Shown here piece by piece: positions 27,883 through 37,090 of a stretch of 64,000 bases of DNA. The stretch's first letter is position 1, and every line of letters starts with the position of its first letter. The position numbers and the translations under genes are program-made. Source of the stretch: Microcoleus sp. FACHB-68 (GTDB lineage Bacteria > Cyanobacteriota > Cyanobacteriia > Cyanobacteriales > Oscillatoriaceae); the NCBI RefSeq assembly GCF_014695715.1, contig NZ_JACJOT010000006.1, forward strand, positions 372,001-436,000, written 5' to 3'. Under the pieces are notes generated by a model. It saw nothing but the letters and a program-made list of their open reading frames with translations, had not been told where the DNA came from and did not search any database.

Positions 27883-28064
27883 AACAAGCTTTTTAAATTA
27901 TTTCAATTAGCTAAAATAAAAAATAGATGACTTTATCAAATGTCTTACATTGATTGATTCTAGCGTAATATATTTTCAAAAAAATGTCATTTTTTAAATC
28001 ATTTTTTTTACTATTTGCGTGTATAAAACCCCCTAATTAATGATTTTGACAAAGTCATCTGCAC

Positions 28065-29045
28065 TCATTTTTGAGATTGAGCTGCCGGCTCAAAGGGGGT
28101 GTATTTTCCTCCCAGAGATTCTACAATTGTGCGGGTATTCGCAACCATCATTTTGATATAAGAATCTCCTGTGCCACCGGCAGCCCCGATTGAATCAGAA
28201 TAAAGCTGATTCGGTGCTAATTTTACGCCCGATTCTTCCGCGACTGTTGTAATTAGCGCCGGGTTAATCGTTGTTTCTGCAAAAATTGCCGGCACACCCG
28301 CAGCTTTGACTGCATCCACTAATTTTCTTACAGTCTGGGCGCTCGGTTGCTCCTCGGTACTAATGCCAATCAATGTGCCGATAATTTTTATTTGATACGC
28401 CCGTCCATAATATTGAAAAGCATCGTGGGTGGTAACGAGCCGGCGCTTATCGGCAGGAATGGTTGCAATTTGTTTGCCAATCCAATTATCTAACTGTTTT
28501 AATTCCCCTGTCAGTCGCGTTGCATTTTGTGTGAATTTCTCTCGATCTTCAGGTAAAAGCGAAATTAACTCATCACGAATGAGGTTCACCATCTGAATCA
28601 CATTTTTAACATCACCCCAAACGTGCGGATCGGGGACTTTTTCCCCTGCTTTATCTAATTGCAAAGACTTGATAACTTCTCCCACAGGCACCTTACGCCC
28701 TTTGTTACCGGCAGCATTCATTAATTTAATTAACCCAGGCTCCAAATTGTAGCCATTGTAGAGAATCAAATCTGCTTTTTCTAAGGCAACACTATCTGCC
28801 GGCACCGGCTCGTAAACGTGAGGATCTGCACCCGGTTGCAAGATGCCGGTGAGCTGTATTTCATCCCCAGCCACTTCTTCCGTTAAATCCTCAATAATTG
28901 TGCTCGTTGCTACTACATTTGGCTTGTCACTGTTGGTTGATGCTTCACGATTTCCTCCCTGGGGACTACACCCACTAAACCAAAGTCCCAAAACAACCAC
29001 AACTGCCGGCAGCAAAAGGTTTCTGATGCTTCGTGTGTAAGTCAT
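28065..29045 (-). CDS. mntC: Metal-binding protein of a manganese/zinc ABC transporter
   Basis: This is a cluster A-I (ZnuA/MntC/PsaA) solute-binding lipoprotein of 326 residues. The signal peptide ends in a lipobox at GLWFSGC. The four metal ligands are in GADPHVYE (His), DPHVWGD (His), IFAETTINP (Glu) and YSDSIG (Asp). The His-rich loop of ZnuA is missing, which favours manganese over zinc. Its ATPase and permease genes lie divergently at 29147 and 30022, so expression is likely coordinated from the shared spacer. A GTG one codon earlier could also start it. Confidence 0.88.
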   Translation of the reverse strand: MTYTRSIRNLLLPAVVVVLGLWFSGCSPQGGNREASTNSDKPNVVATSTIIEDLTEEVAGDEIQLTGILQPGADPHVYEPVPADSVALEKADLILYNGYNLEPGLIKLMNAAGNKGRKVPVGEVIKSLQLDKAGEKVPDPHVWGDVKNVIQMVNLIRDELISLLPEDREKFTQNATRLTGELKQLDNWIGKQIATIPADKRRLVTTHDAFQYYGRAYQIKIIGTLIGISTEEQPSAQTVRKLVDAVKAAGVPAIFAETTINPALITTVAEESGVKLAPNQLYSDSIGAAGGTGDSYIKMMVANTRTIVESLGGKYTPFEPAAQSQK

Positions 29046-29146
29046 CACTTTTGTATATCTCTCGGATTATTTCTCTTTATAGATTTTTTCATATTCCTTT
29101 CATTTTTGCAGTAGGCTGTAAAGAAAGCATTCCAACAGAGCAGGTT
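29046..29146. promoter_or_regulatory. Shared divergent promoter region of the metal transporter
   Basis: This 101-base AT-rich spacer separates the divergent binding-protein and ATPase genes. It must carry both promoters. I could not identify a defined metal-regulator box by eye. Confidence 0.5.
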
Positions 29147-29956
29147 ATGAAGACCGTCAAGTTGTCCCGCGATCTTGATATATCCCAACTCCGACATCAA
29201 TTCAACGACACCCAATTAAGTTCCGATCTCATGATTACCGTTAGTCATTTAGGTGTCCAGTACCGCACGGTAGAGGCGTTGCGTGATGCAAGCTGTGTTG
29301 TGCGCGGCGGACGACTCACCGGCATTATTGGGCCAAACGGTGCCGGGAAAAGTACCCTTTTAAAAGCGATGCTGGGATTAGTTCCCGCCACCAGTGGCCA
29401 AGTTCTCTACGGTGACAAAACCCTGTCAGAACAGTTGCAGTACGTGGCTTATGTGCCGCAGCGTTCGCAAATTGACTGGACTTACCCCGCTACTGTCTGG
29501 GATGTGGTGATGATGGGACGCATCAGAAAAACCGGCTGGTTTCGGCGCTTCTCTACAGTCAGCCGGCAAGTTGCTGCAAATGCCTTAGATCGCGTTGGCA
29601 TGAGTGACTACCACAACCGGCGAATTGGCGATCTTTCCGGTGGACAGCAGCAGCGCGTGTTTCTGGCGAGAGCACTCGCTCAAGAAGCAGAGGTTTTTTG
29701 TTTTGATGAGCCGTTTGTTGGCATTGATCAAAAGACTCAAGCCGTAATCTTTGATATTTTCCATGAATTAGCATCAAAGGGTAAAATTGTACTCGTTGTT
29801 AACCATGATCTAGGCGAATCAATTACTCACTTTGATGATTTGATTTTGCTTAATACTGAAGTTGTGGCAACCGGGAGCCGGCAACAGGTTCTCAGTCGAG
29901 AAAACTTGTACCGCGCTTATGGCGGTAAAGTCATGTTCTTTTCTGAAGCAGCATAA
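29147..29956 (+). CDS. mntA: Manganese/zinc ABC transporter ATPase
   Basis: This cytoplasmic ATPase of about 269 residues powers the metal importer. The Walker A motif is GPNGAGKST, the signature is LSGGQQQR, Walker B is VFCFDEP, and the H-loop is VVNHDLG. The frame is open to 29033, but that would overlap the divergent mntC start; the ATG at 29147 (MKTVKLSRDL) fits better. The permease gene follows after 65 bases. Confidence 0.9.
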   Translation: MKTVKLSRDLDISQLRHQFNDTQLSSDLMITVSHLGVQYRTVEALRDASCVVRGGRLTGIIGPNGAGKSTLLKAMLGLVPATSGQVLYGDKTLSEQLQYVAYVPQRSQIDWTYPATVWDVVMMGRIRKTGWFRRFSTVSRQVAANALDRVGMSDYHNRRIGDLSGGQQQRVFLARALAQEAEVFCFDEPFVGIDQKTQAVIFDIFHELASKGKIVLVVNHDLGESITHFDDLILLNTEVVATGSRQQVLSRENLYRAYGGKVMFFSEAA

Positions 29957-30021
29957 GTCTTAACTTTGCGAATGTACCCGAAATAAAACACAAACTCATG
30001 CTGTTTTTATCTTAAATTCTT

Positions 30022-30918
30022 ATGCTTGAAGCTTTAATTGAGCCGCTACAGTATGGATTCATGCAGCGCTCACTCATTATTGCCATTTTAGTTGGCTCAA
30101 TTTGCGCTGTTGTTGGCAGTTATTTAATGGTGCAGCGCCTCGCGTTACTCGGTGATGCCATCAGTCATTCTGTGTTGCCGGGACTGGCAATTGCGTTTTT
30201 TTTGGGTGTTAATATTTTCGTGGGGGCGTTCATTGCCGGCATTCTCAGTGCAATGGCAATTGCCTGGATTCGCACGCGATCACCCATTAAAGAAGATGCG
30301 GCAATGGGGATTGTTTTTTCTGCATTTTTTGCCCTCGGAATTACTTTAATTACGGTTATTCAGAAAGACAACAAAATTGATCTCAATCACTTTTTGTTTG
30401 GCAACATTCTGGGTGTTACAGCTTTAGAAGTTCGAGACACGGCCATCATAGCAGCAATTGTGATGGTGGTTGTGGTGCTGCTGTACAAAGAATTACTGTT
30501 TTATACCTTTGATCCAGCAGGCGCTCAGGCGGCGGGTTTGCCGATTAATTTACTTAATTTTGGTCTAATGGTATTGATCGCCCTAACAGTGGTGGCGAGT
30601 ATGAAATCTGTAGGGGTTATTTTAGTTTTGTCACTGCTAATTACACCGGGCGCGACGGCTTATCTGTTAGTTTCGCGTCTCCATTTAGTCATGATTTTAG
30701 GTGCCGGCATTGGGGTTGTTTCTAGCATTGCCGGTATGTATCTCAGCTATTTTTATAACCTGCCTTCTGGCCCTGCAATTGTTCTCGTTACATCTGGGTT
30801 GTTTGTGTTAGCTTTGCTGTTCAGTCCCAGTCAAGGTATTTTCACTCAGCGCCGATCAGGTTCGAGACAGATGCCGGTGTGGCAGGAGTTGAAGGCTTTA
30901 ATGCGTTCCCGTTCGTAA
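30022..30918 (+). CDS. mntB: Manganese/zinc ABC transporter permease
   Basis: This is an ABC-3 family integral membrane permease of 298 residues with about eight to nine hydrophobic helices. The coupling region GDAISHSVLPGLAIAF and the late VGVILVLSLLITPGATA segment are typical of ZnuB/MntB. It is translated after the ATPase gene, presumably from one transcript, to complete the importer with the divergent mntC. Confidence 0.9.
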   Translation: MLEALIEPLQYGFMQRSLIIAILVGSICAVVGSYLMVQRLALLGDAISHSVLPGLAIAFFLGVNIFVGAFIAGILSAMAIAWIRTRSPIKEDAAMGIVFSAFFALGITLITVIQKDNKIDLNHFLFGNILGVTALEVRDTAIIAAIVMVVVVLLYKELLFYTFDPAGAQAAGLPINLLNFGLMVLIALTVVASMKSVGVILVLSLLITPGATAYLLVSRLHLVMILGAGIGVVSSIAGMYLSYFYNLPSGPAIVLVTSGLFVLALLFSPSQGIFTQRRSGSRQMPVWQELKALMRSRS

Positions 30919-31044
30919 AGACTCAGTCGGTATCCTAATACTTTACTTAACTTATATAGCCCCACCGGCACTTGGGAATTTGTCAGCGCTTTGTTCCTGG
31001 CAAGCGTCTAACGAATCGCGGTAGCATAACAAAAGTTAATATCT

Positions 31045-31059
31045 TACTCAGATTGAGTA
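31045..31059. promoter_or_regulatory. Small palindrome upstream of prxQ
   Basis: TACTCA-GAT-TGAGTA is a perfect 6-base inverted repeat, ending 13 bases before the ATG of the peroxiredoxin gene. It could be an operator or a leader hairpin; no binding protein is known to me. Confidence 0.35.
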
Positions 31060-31072
31060 GTAGCGAGGCGCG

Positions 31073-31531
31073 ATGACAGTCAAAGTTGGAGACACTGCAC
31101 CCGATTTCACCTTACCTTCTCAAACCGGCACCCCCGTCAGCCTCCACGATTTCCGAGGCAAAAAGGCTGTTGTGCTGTATTTTTATCCCAAAGACGACAC
31201 CCCAGGCTGTACGACTCAATCCTGCGCTTTCCGCGATAAGTACCAAGCGTTTAAGGATGCCGGTGCTGAGGTGATTGGCGTCAGCGGCGACTCCCTGGCG
31301 TCTCACCAGCAATTTGCCACCAAGCACAATCTGCCTTTCACCCTGTTAAGCGACAGTGGCAACCTATTGCGGAAGCTTTACGGCGTCCCGTCAACCTTGG
31401 GAATCCTTCCGGGTAGAGTGACTTATGTCATTGATCGCGATGGTGTTGTTCAGCATATCTTTAACTCCCAGATGAACTTTAAAGCTCACATTGAGGAGTC
31501 GCTGAAAACATTGCGACAAATCCACGTTTAG
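31073..31531 (+). CDS. bcp: Peroxiredoxin Q/Bcp
   Basis: PrxQ reduces hydrogen peroxide and organic peroxides using thioredoxin. The 152-residue protein has the peroxidatic Cys46 in DDTPGC and the resolving Cys51 five residues on, the hallmark of the atypical 2-Cys PrxQ type. FYPKDDTPG and [13 protein letters not shown] are classic motifs. It has no signal peptide and is cytoplasmic. It stands alone, 94 bases before an IS1 element. Confidence 0.93.
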   Translation: MTVKVGDTAPDFTLPSQTGTPVSLHDFRGKKAVVLYFYPKDDTPGCTTQSCAFRDKYQAFKDAGAEVIGVSGDSLASHQQFATKHNLPFTLLSDSGNLLRKLYGVPSTLGILPGRVTYVIDRDGVVQHIFNSQMNFKAHIEESLKTLRQIHV

Positions 31532-31625
31532 AAACCATTAACACGCAAGTAGAAGCGAGAAGTGAAAAATTTATTTCTTTCTTTTCGCTTCTGTTTTGAG
31601 AATTCATTGACGATTTCGTCGTCAT

Positions 31626-32427
31626 GGCGTTGCTGAAAAGGTAATGTTTTAGGCGAACAGAGGTACTACCCGATAGTTCAAATAGTGGAGCAACAAGCGA
31701 AGTGAACACTTGAGCATCTCCAAGGATTTGGAATAGCATAAGGTTTTGCGATGTAGTCGTGCTATGTAGTGTCGTAACCTGGTGTTTTCCCCCTCCACAC
31801 GAGTCATATAGGTCTTACTGACCAGATGAGCACCCGCTTCGATAAACATTGGATAAACCGTACAACCATCTGTGACGTAAAAGAAACACTGCCAACACCT
31901 GACGGTGTGCCATAAAGACTTGAAGGTTTGGGCGCTGCGATCGCGCAGCGTCGCCTTCGGCGAATCACCGATGGTCCAGGCCACAATCCCTGGCCTAAAG
32001 TGATTGACAGCCGTCCAAATCCAAACTTTGTTGCCTTTGTTGCCAATAAAGGTTTGCACTTCATCCAACTCTGTCACTTCTGGAATTTCTTCGGCCTCTG
32101 GCGCATCGGGCAATCGATGGCCAGCTGCTCGAATCCAGTTCATCAAGGTTGTATGATCAATCTCACTGACCCGTTCGATGCCCCGCAGTCCCATGCCGTT
32201 GAGATACATCTTGATACATAATTGCTTCACCTGTGGCGAGTAAGCCCACTGACGGTAGGATTCGAGGAACTGACGAGTGCAGTGCTTACACTTGTAGCAT
32301 TGTCTGCCTCGACGATCACCGTTTTTAGCCGTTTGACTTGAGTGACATTGAGGACATTTCATTGTTGAGTCGATGAACATTTCATCCCTCTATTCTTCCA
32401 CTTCAGCATTACTCTTTCAGCAACGCC
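31626..32427 (-). mobile_element. IS1-family insertion sequence, 802 bases
   Basis: Terminal inverted repeats of 21 bases match at 19 positions (GGCGTTGCTGAAAAGGTAATG at 31626-31646 against the complement of 32407-32427). A single transposase gene fills the inside. No target-site duplication was evident. A truncated relative lies 1.2 kb away at 33619-33771. Confidence 0.85.
31649..32362 (-). CDS. IS1-family transposase
   Basis: The 237-residue product has an N-terminal zinc ribbon (CPQCHSSQ, then CYKCKHC), a helix-turn-helix region around GLRGIERVSEIDHTTLMNWI, and a DDE-type core (ELDEVQTFIGNK, then WIWTAVNHF and YVTDGC). IS1 of E. coli needs a programmed frameshift between two frames, but here the gene is one continuous frame, as in other IS1 subgroups. 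It looks complete and the ends are intact, so the element may be active. The ATG at 32362 is chosen because it starts directly at the zinc ribbon. Confidence 0.85.
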   Translation of the reverse strand: MKCPQCHSSQTAKNGDRRGRQCYKCKHCTRQFLESYRQWAYSPQVKQLCIKMYLNGMGLRGIERVSEIDHTTLMNWIRAAGHRLPDAPEAEEIPEVTELDEVQTFIGNKGNKVWIWTAVNHFRPGIVAWTIGDSPKATLRDRSAQTFKSLWHTVRCWQCFFYVTDGCTVYPMFIEAGAHLVSKTYMTRVEGENTRLRHYIARLHRKTLCYSKSLEMLKCSLRLLLHYLNYRVVPLFA

Positions 32428-32701
32428 GATGGAAGTTATCCTAAAATGCTTCTCGGGAGTGCCTTGACCCGCCCAATCTAGCAAAGCGGTTCCCAGTTGC
32501 GGTCGCTTGAGCTGTGTTGACAACGTTTTCGGTCTAAACTCCAGTAAGCATGACAAACACGAGAACCGTCGCGTTCAATCTATCAAATTAGTGAATTCGT
32601 TCAAAAACTTATGACAGAAGAACCTCTATCTGGGGGACGATTTGATCAATGAGCCAAATCAAGTACAAATAGAATGCTAAATCTCATAAAGATTGTATTC
32701 A

Positions 32702-33151
32702 ATGAAACTGAATAATTTTACGAAACGGCTTTCCATTGTAGGACGCTGGATAGCAACAACTCTGTTTTGTCTGTCAGCGATCACCTTCGTTTGGCAAGGT
32801 GCGTTTTTCTCAAACACCGCCGCAATGGCTTCTCCTGCTGCAAGCTTGATCGCATCGACAGACGCGGGCGATCAGGTTCAAGAAAAAGCAAGTGTTGATG
32901 CTGGCCGAGCCAAAAATTTCATCGAGGATACGAAAGATAAGGTTAAGGAAACTGCAAATAAAAATGCCGCTCGCGTTGATCAAGCAACGGATAACGATGG
33001 TAGTTTCGTTGAGCGCAAAGCCAAGAGAGATAGGGATCGAATTGAGCAAAGAGCAGAGGAAGATGCGGCTCGAACTAAAGAAGCAGTAGACAATACAAAG
33101 AATGCTGTTGAGCGCACTGTTGATAGCATCAAGGAGGTTTTTAAGAATTAA
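32702..33151 (+). CDS. Hypothetical exported helical protein
   Basis: The product is 149 residues, not assigned to a family. Residues 1-50 contain a long signal-peptide-like segment (basic N-terminus, hydrophobic stretch near 17-40, then AAMASPAAS). The rest is very hydrophilic, rich in Lys, Asp, Glu, Ala and Arg in a heptad-like pattern (KDKVKETANKNAARVDQATD), resembling LEA or CsbD-like stress proteins. A TTG three codons earlier is less likely than the ATG at 32702. It lies between an IS1 copy and decayed sequence, so it may be recently acquired. Confidence 0.65.
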   Translation: MKLNNFTKRLSIVGRWIATTLFCLSAITFVWQGAFFSNTAAMASPAASLIASTDAGDQVQEKASVDAGRAKNFIEDTKDKVKETANKNAARVDQATDNDGSFVERKAKRDRDRIEQRAEEDAARTKEAVDNTKNAVERTVDSIKEVFKN

Positions 33152-33170
33152 AAAATAGATATATAGATTG

Positions 33171-33244
33171 AAAAGTCAATGTACATTGCTTTATTCATGG
33201 CATCTAATTAAACCTGAATGAGCGATGTACATTGATTGACTTTT
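33171..33244. repeat. Long imperfect inverted repeat after the helical-protein gene
   Basis: The arm at 33171-33197 (beginning AAAAGTCAAT) pairs with 33215-33244 (ending ATTGACTTTT), apart from a 4-base bulge and a few mismatches. The left arm contains the 12-base palindrome CAATGTACATTG. It may act as a terminator for the upstream gene or be a miniature element end. Confidence 0.6.
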
Positions 33245-33296
33245 GTAATTCTTCCGGACTTGATTGTGGGAAATGTGGATTGAGGCGCTCTCTACC

Positions 33297-33455
33297 TCAT
33301 TTCTTCTCTCCAAAACCTTTGGCCTTGGTGGAAATCGTGACAGCAGTAGTAGGAGCCATTAAGTCATCGGGTCGAATTTGGAAATAGAGTAGGGTTTGCA
33401 GCAGAATCTTTTCGATTTTAAAGCGATCACGTTCATCAACGTTTACGGGATAATC
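33297..33455 (-). pseudogene. Broken coding fragment, family not recognised
   Basis: On the minus strand, 52 codons between a TGA and a stop read as convincing protein (DYPVNVDERDRFKIEKILLQ, then IRPDDLMAPTTAV). There is no start codon at its head. It looks like the C-terminal end of a lost gene. Confidence 0.5.
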
Positions 33456-33618
33456 TCAGGAATTTTGCTACCGCAGGCGAGCGCATAGTTTAATTTTGTA
33501 GATCTGACTTAAATTACAGATCTACGATGTTGCTGATTCAGGGTATGAACCGATAGCTTAAAGCTGTGAAAACTCGTTTGGTATTTGGAAGAATCATACC
33601 TCTGAGTAGCGCCAACGA

Positions 33619-33771
33619 CGGTAGGATTCGAGGAACTGACGACCGCACTGCTTGCACTTGTAGCATTGTCTTCCTCGACGGTGCCCGTTTTTAGCTGTTT
33701 GAGTTGAGTGGCATTGAGGACACTGCATCCCTCTATTGTACCGACTCTAGCATTACACCTTCAGCAACGCC
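33619..33771 (-). mobile_element. Truncated IS1 remnant
   Basis: The stretch matches 32240-32427 of the intact IS1 copy. It includes the zinc-ribbon region and the terminal repeat (complement reads GGCGTTGCTGAAGGTGTAATG). About 30 bases are deleted inside, and the other 600 bases of the element are missing. Confidence 0.8.
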
Positions 33772-33883
33772 TCGTAGTCATAAGTGATCTAACCTCCTGT
33801 CTGGAGTAAACCACTGCTTGTCTGTGCAAACTTAGACCTCTGGTGCGTTTTTACTGGTGAGACTTAAAGACAACAACTGCAAA

Positions 33884-34243
33884 TCAAGATTGCTTGTCCA
33901 AGTCTCCACGAGTTTTATCTATATACGCTTTTCCTACCTTTAAATACTCCTTAACGGCATCCGCGTGTAATTGTGCAGCTTTAGAGTGTTCCTCTGCTGA
34001 TTTCACGTACAGTTCTGTGGAGTTTGATTTGTTTTCTGGGATTGCCTGAGCGAATTCTTGGGCTAATCGAGCGTGTTCCTGTATTGTCTTACCGTATTCT
34101 TCGATTAACTTCCCCTCTTCTTCTGCGCCCTGGCTCAGATCCTTGAGAACGTTCCCGCAGTTTTCGACTGACTTGCCATGTTTTTCTGACAAGCTGGCGT
34201 GTTTGTGTGCCGCCTTTGCGTTTTCATCTGAAATTTCATGCAT
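33884..34243 (-). CDS. Hypothetical helical protein
   Basis: The product is a 119-residue protein with no recognised family. It is almost wholly charged and helical, with repeated H/E/K/A heptads (AKAAHKHASLSEKHGKSVE, EHSKAAQLHADAVKEY), a coiled-coil or apolipophorin-like look. It has no signal peptide or membrane segment. AGAGGAAG precedes the ATG at fair spacing, which supports expression. It borders the IS-rich patch. Confidence 0.65.
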   Translation of the reverse strand: MHEISDENAKAAHKHASLSEKHGKSVENCGNVLKDLSQGAEEEGKLIEEYGKTIQEHARLAQEFAQAIPENKSNSTELYVKSAEEHSKAAQLHADAVKEYLKVGKAYIDKTRGDLDKQS

Positions 34244-34447
34244 GAGTCATCTTCCTCTTAGCCTGAGAATCGATCTGTTAGACATTCAAATCGTTTGATT
34301 TTAATACTTGTCTGCCTTAGCGATCGTCTGGCTTAAGATTGATGTGCGCTTATGTGTTAATCGCGACTTGCAGGGGTTAATGTTGAGCCGGCTTTATTAT
34401 TAAATTGTTTCAAATTGTCCGTTATATTTGTAAGCCTTCAAGGGGTT

Positions 34448-34487
34448 CGGTAATGCCCGATCTGCGCTGATTGAGCAGGCATTACCG
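34448..34487 (-). terminator. Hairpin after the hibernation-factor gene
   Basis: A perfect 10-base stem (CGGTAATGCC with GGCATTACCG) starts 17 bases beyond the hpf stop. There is no T-run, so it may be a stabilising 3' hairpin. Confidence 0.55.
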
Positions 34488-34503
34488 GCTACTTACTTAG
34501 CGC

Positions 34504-35166
34504 TTATACCTGCCCAGATTTTGACTTCTCCGGACTTGCACTATTACTGTGAGCGGTCTTTCCGTTTTTACCATTTGTATGGCCATTGCCGTTACGCGGT
34601 TGAATCACCCCATAACCGCCGTGGTGTTTTCGTTCGTATATGACGTTAATCTCCCCGCTTTCGGCGTTGCGGAACATATAGAAGTCATGATCGATGACCT
34701 GTAGCTGTTCTAAGGCTTCAGCAATCGTCATTGCCGGCATGGCGAAATACTTTGTCCGTACCACTTCGCTGGGAAGTTCGGCAGTGCGATCACCAATTAG
34801 ATCGGCCACCACTTGCTCTTGTTCCGGAACCTCTACACTAGCGGTTGGTTGAACGTTTGTTTTTTGCTCGTGGCGTTTTTCTTTATATTTACGCAACTGC
34901 CGAGCGATTTTATCCGCGACTAAATCGATGCTGGCATACAAGGTTTCGCTGCTTTCTTCGGCGCGGATCACCGTTCCGTTAGCGTAGATTGTCACTTCAG
35001 CTGCTTGATTCGGGGTGATCCGAGGATTTCGAGCTACTGACAGATGCACATCCACTTCCATTGTCAAGTTCTGAAAGTGACTCACCGCTTTCTCAATCTT
35101 TTGATTGACGTACTCACGAATCGCGTCGGTGATTTCAATATTTTTGCCGTGGATAACAAGCTTCAT
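34504..35166 (-). CDS. hpf: Ribosome hibernation promoting factor, long form (LrtA)
   Basis: The long HPF dimerises ribosomes to 100S particles in the dark or under starvation; in cyanobacteria it is the light-repressed LrtA. The 220-residue protein has the N-terminal HPF fold (residues 1-100, [28 protein letters not shown]). After a linker comes the C-terminal dimerisation domain ([19 protein letters not shown], then [21 protein letters not shown]). A Gly/Asn-rich tail follows. The long AT-rich upstream spacer fits the long leader of lrtA mRNAs. Confidence 0.92.
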   Translation of the reverse strand: MKLVIHGKNIEITDAIREYVNQKIEKAVSHFQNLTMEVDVHLSVARNPRITPNQAAEVTIYANGTVIRAEESSETLYASIDLVADKIARQLRKYKEKRHEQKTNVQPTASVEVPEQEQVVADLIGDRTAELPSEVVRTKYFAMPAMTIAEALEQLQVIDHDFYMFRNAESGEINVIYERKHHGGYGVIQPRNGNGHTNGKNGKTAHSNSASPEKSKSGQV

Positions 35167-35760
35167 ATTCTATCTTTCCGCTGAATTCCCCATCTGTGGT
35201 AAAGGTGTAAGGCAGAAGGTGGAATTAATTGTTTTTCCTTCATCCTTCATCCTTTCAGGGTGGGGGGAAAGCGGGGCGGATATTACCGCTTCCCTTGATC
35301 CAATGGTTTCGCCCGTTTTCAGGGACTTTTTGTCAAAACCGGAGCTGAGAATGTTGGTAATTCTCTGCTATCAAGGCGTTGGGGTTGAATCCCATTTTTA
35401 CTGTGTCTGTCTTCGCTTGCGCCACCCTGAGAAAGAGGATTGGCTTTTTGTCCGGCAAGAGTGAAGTCGCCGGCGATGCGTCGCTCTTTTGTGTCCTCAG
35501 GCGTTCGACCTTGAAGGGTTATGAATCAACCAGGGCAGATTCTTCTACTTGCAACCAGCTCTCCTCAGCGCATTAAGAAGGGGTTGTTCCAACCAAGTCA
35601 TCTCCTCGATAAATTAACCTACATACACCCTATCACTTTGTATTCTGGAGAACAGAGACTTTTGGTTTCTCTTCAAAATCTGTTGCATTCCTTGAAAAAT
35701 CGTGATGTCATTCTATTGACTCTTGCCTGAATTTACGTCAAATTCCTCTTGATTTTTTGC
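35167..35760. other. Divergent spacer between hpf and lipB
   Basis: No supported gene is present; a short frame at 35521 has no protein-like features. It must hold the hpf leader and the lipB promoter. lrtA transcripts in other cyanobacteria have long untranslated leaders. Confidence 0.5.
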
Positions 35761-36471
35761 ATGGATTCGACTATTTTCTCAATTTCCACCGAACACCCTG
35801 AGCCGCACCCCTCTCGTTGTTGGTTATATAACGAGGCACAAGTTCCTTACTCGGTTGCCTGGAGGTGGCAGCAGTCACTGGTGGCAGCACGCCGCGACAA
35901 CCCTGAATTAGAAGATGTTTTGATTTTGCTGGAGCATCCGCCGGTGTACACGCTGGGACAAGGCGCGAGTTTGGACTTTCTCAAATTTGACCCCACCGGC
36001 ACCGAGTTTGAAGTACACCGGGTTGAGCGGGGGGGTGAAGTGACTTACCATTGTCCCGGACAGTTGGTTGGCTATCCGATTCTCAATTTGCGCCGGCACC
36101 GGCAGGACTTGCACTGGTATTTGCGTCAGCTAGAAGAAGTTTTAATCCAAGTCTTAGAAACTTACGGACTTAAAGGCGAACGGGTTGCCGGTTTTACAGG
36201 CGTTTGGGTGGAAGGACGCAAAGTTGCAGCTATTGGCATTAAAGTTAGCCGGTGGATTACTATGCACGGGTTTGCCTTAAATGTCTGTCCTAGCTTAAAA
36301 GGCTTTGAGCGCATTGTCCCTTGCGGAATTTCCGATAAGCCGGTGGGCAGTTTGGCACAATTTATTCCCGGCATTGAGTTAGACTCAGTGCGTCAAGACG
36401 TGGCTGCCGGTTTTGCTAGAGTGTTTAACTTGCAATTGATTGAGCAACAGGCTCGTGATCAATTGTTTTGA
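35761..36471 (+). CDS. lipB: Octanoyltransferase
   Basis: LipB moves octanoate from acyl carrier protein to lipoyl domains, the first step of lipoate synthesis. The 236-residue protein has [18 protein letters not shown], the lysine motif [17 protein letters not shown], and the catalytic cysteine in [11 protein letters not shown]. An earlier in-frame TTG at 35749 exists, but the ATG at 35761 is preferred. It stands alone. Confidence 0.93.
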   Translation: MDSTIFSISTEHPEPHPSRCWLYNEAQVPYSVAWRWQQSLVAARRDNPELEDVLILLEHPPVYTLGQGASLDFLKFDPTGTEFEVHRVERGGEVTYHCPGQLVGYPILNLRRHRQDLHWYLRQLEEVLIQVLETYGLKGERVAGFTGVWVEGRKVAAIGIKVSRWITMHGFALNVCPSLKGFERIVPCGISDKPVGSLAQFIPGIELDSVRQDVAAGFARVFNLQLIEQQARDQLF

Positions 36472-37090
36472 TGGCAGCAAAGATCAAACGCTTGAGTGTA
36501 AATTTTTTTTAACAGCAGTGGTGCCGGTAAAAAATTTAACAAAGAATTTTAACAGTTCTTTATTGTTCCAAATTTCTTAAGGATGGGGCTGCCGGTAAAT
36601 TTTCTAAAAATTTACACGCCGCAAATCGCTGAAATCCAGTCCGATTCTTGACTTACCCGTTTACAGTCAATCTCAAATTGAAAATTGAAAATTAATCTGC
36701 GGTAAAATGGCCTCTAAACATTGTTCAAAATTGCCCGAACACTGAGTGCCAGTAGTTTCTGATACAGAATGCCCTTAAACCGGCTTGCTGATTATCAGTG
36801 TGGGGAGGGTGCATCTACTGGCTGGAACTTTATTGAATAAGACAGCAAACCTAAGATTGTTAAGAGCGCTCTTGGCTCAATACCATTCTTTTGTTTTGTT
36901 TGATGTTAATTCTTGTTAAAAACTTGTTTTTTTGTGGTCGAAGCTGGGACGAAAGCATCCGGATTTTGACGACATTGCAGACAAGCAAGAAGCAACTGTT
37001 TCCAGCCTAAAAATCCATGTTGAAGCCGGCTGTGATTCAGCAAAGTTGCTTTAGCAGTGCTGCGGCGAGTTGTGAGAGCCTTCCCCAATT
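36472..37090. other. 619-base spacer
   Basis: This is an AT-rich spacer with a repeated TGCCGGTAAA word near 36530 and 36590 and an AATTGAAAATTGAAAATT microrepeat near 36680. I see no gene or RNA signature. Confidence 0.5.

Noticed and set aside
32359-32556. 65-codon minus frame running into the IS1 end
   Set aside because: Part of it is IS1 terminal sequence read through; a gene interrupted by the insertion is possible but the other side shows no continuation.
31626-33771. The two IS1 ends as a composite transposon around the 152-codon gene
   Set aside because: The second copy is truncated to one end of the element and both copies lie in the same orientation with decayed DNA between; no intact composite is evident.
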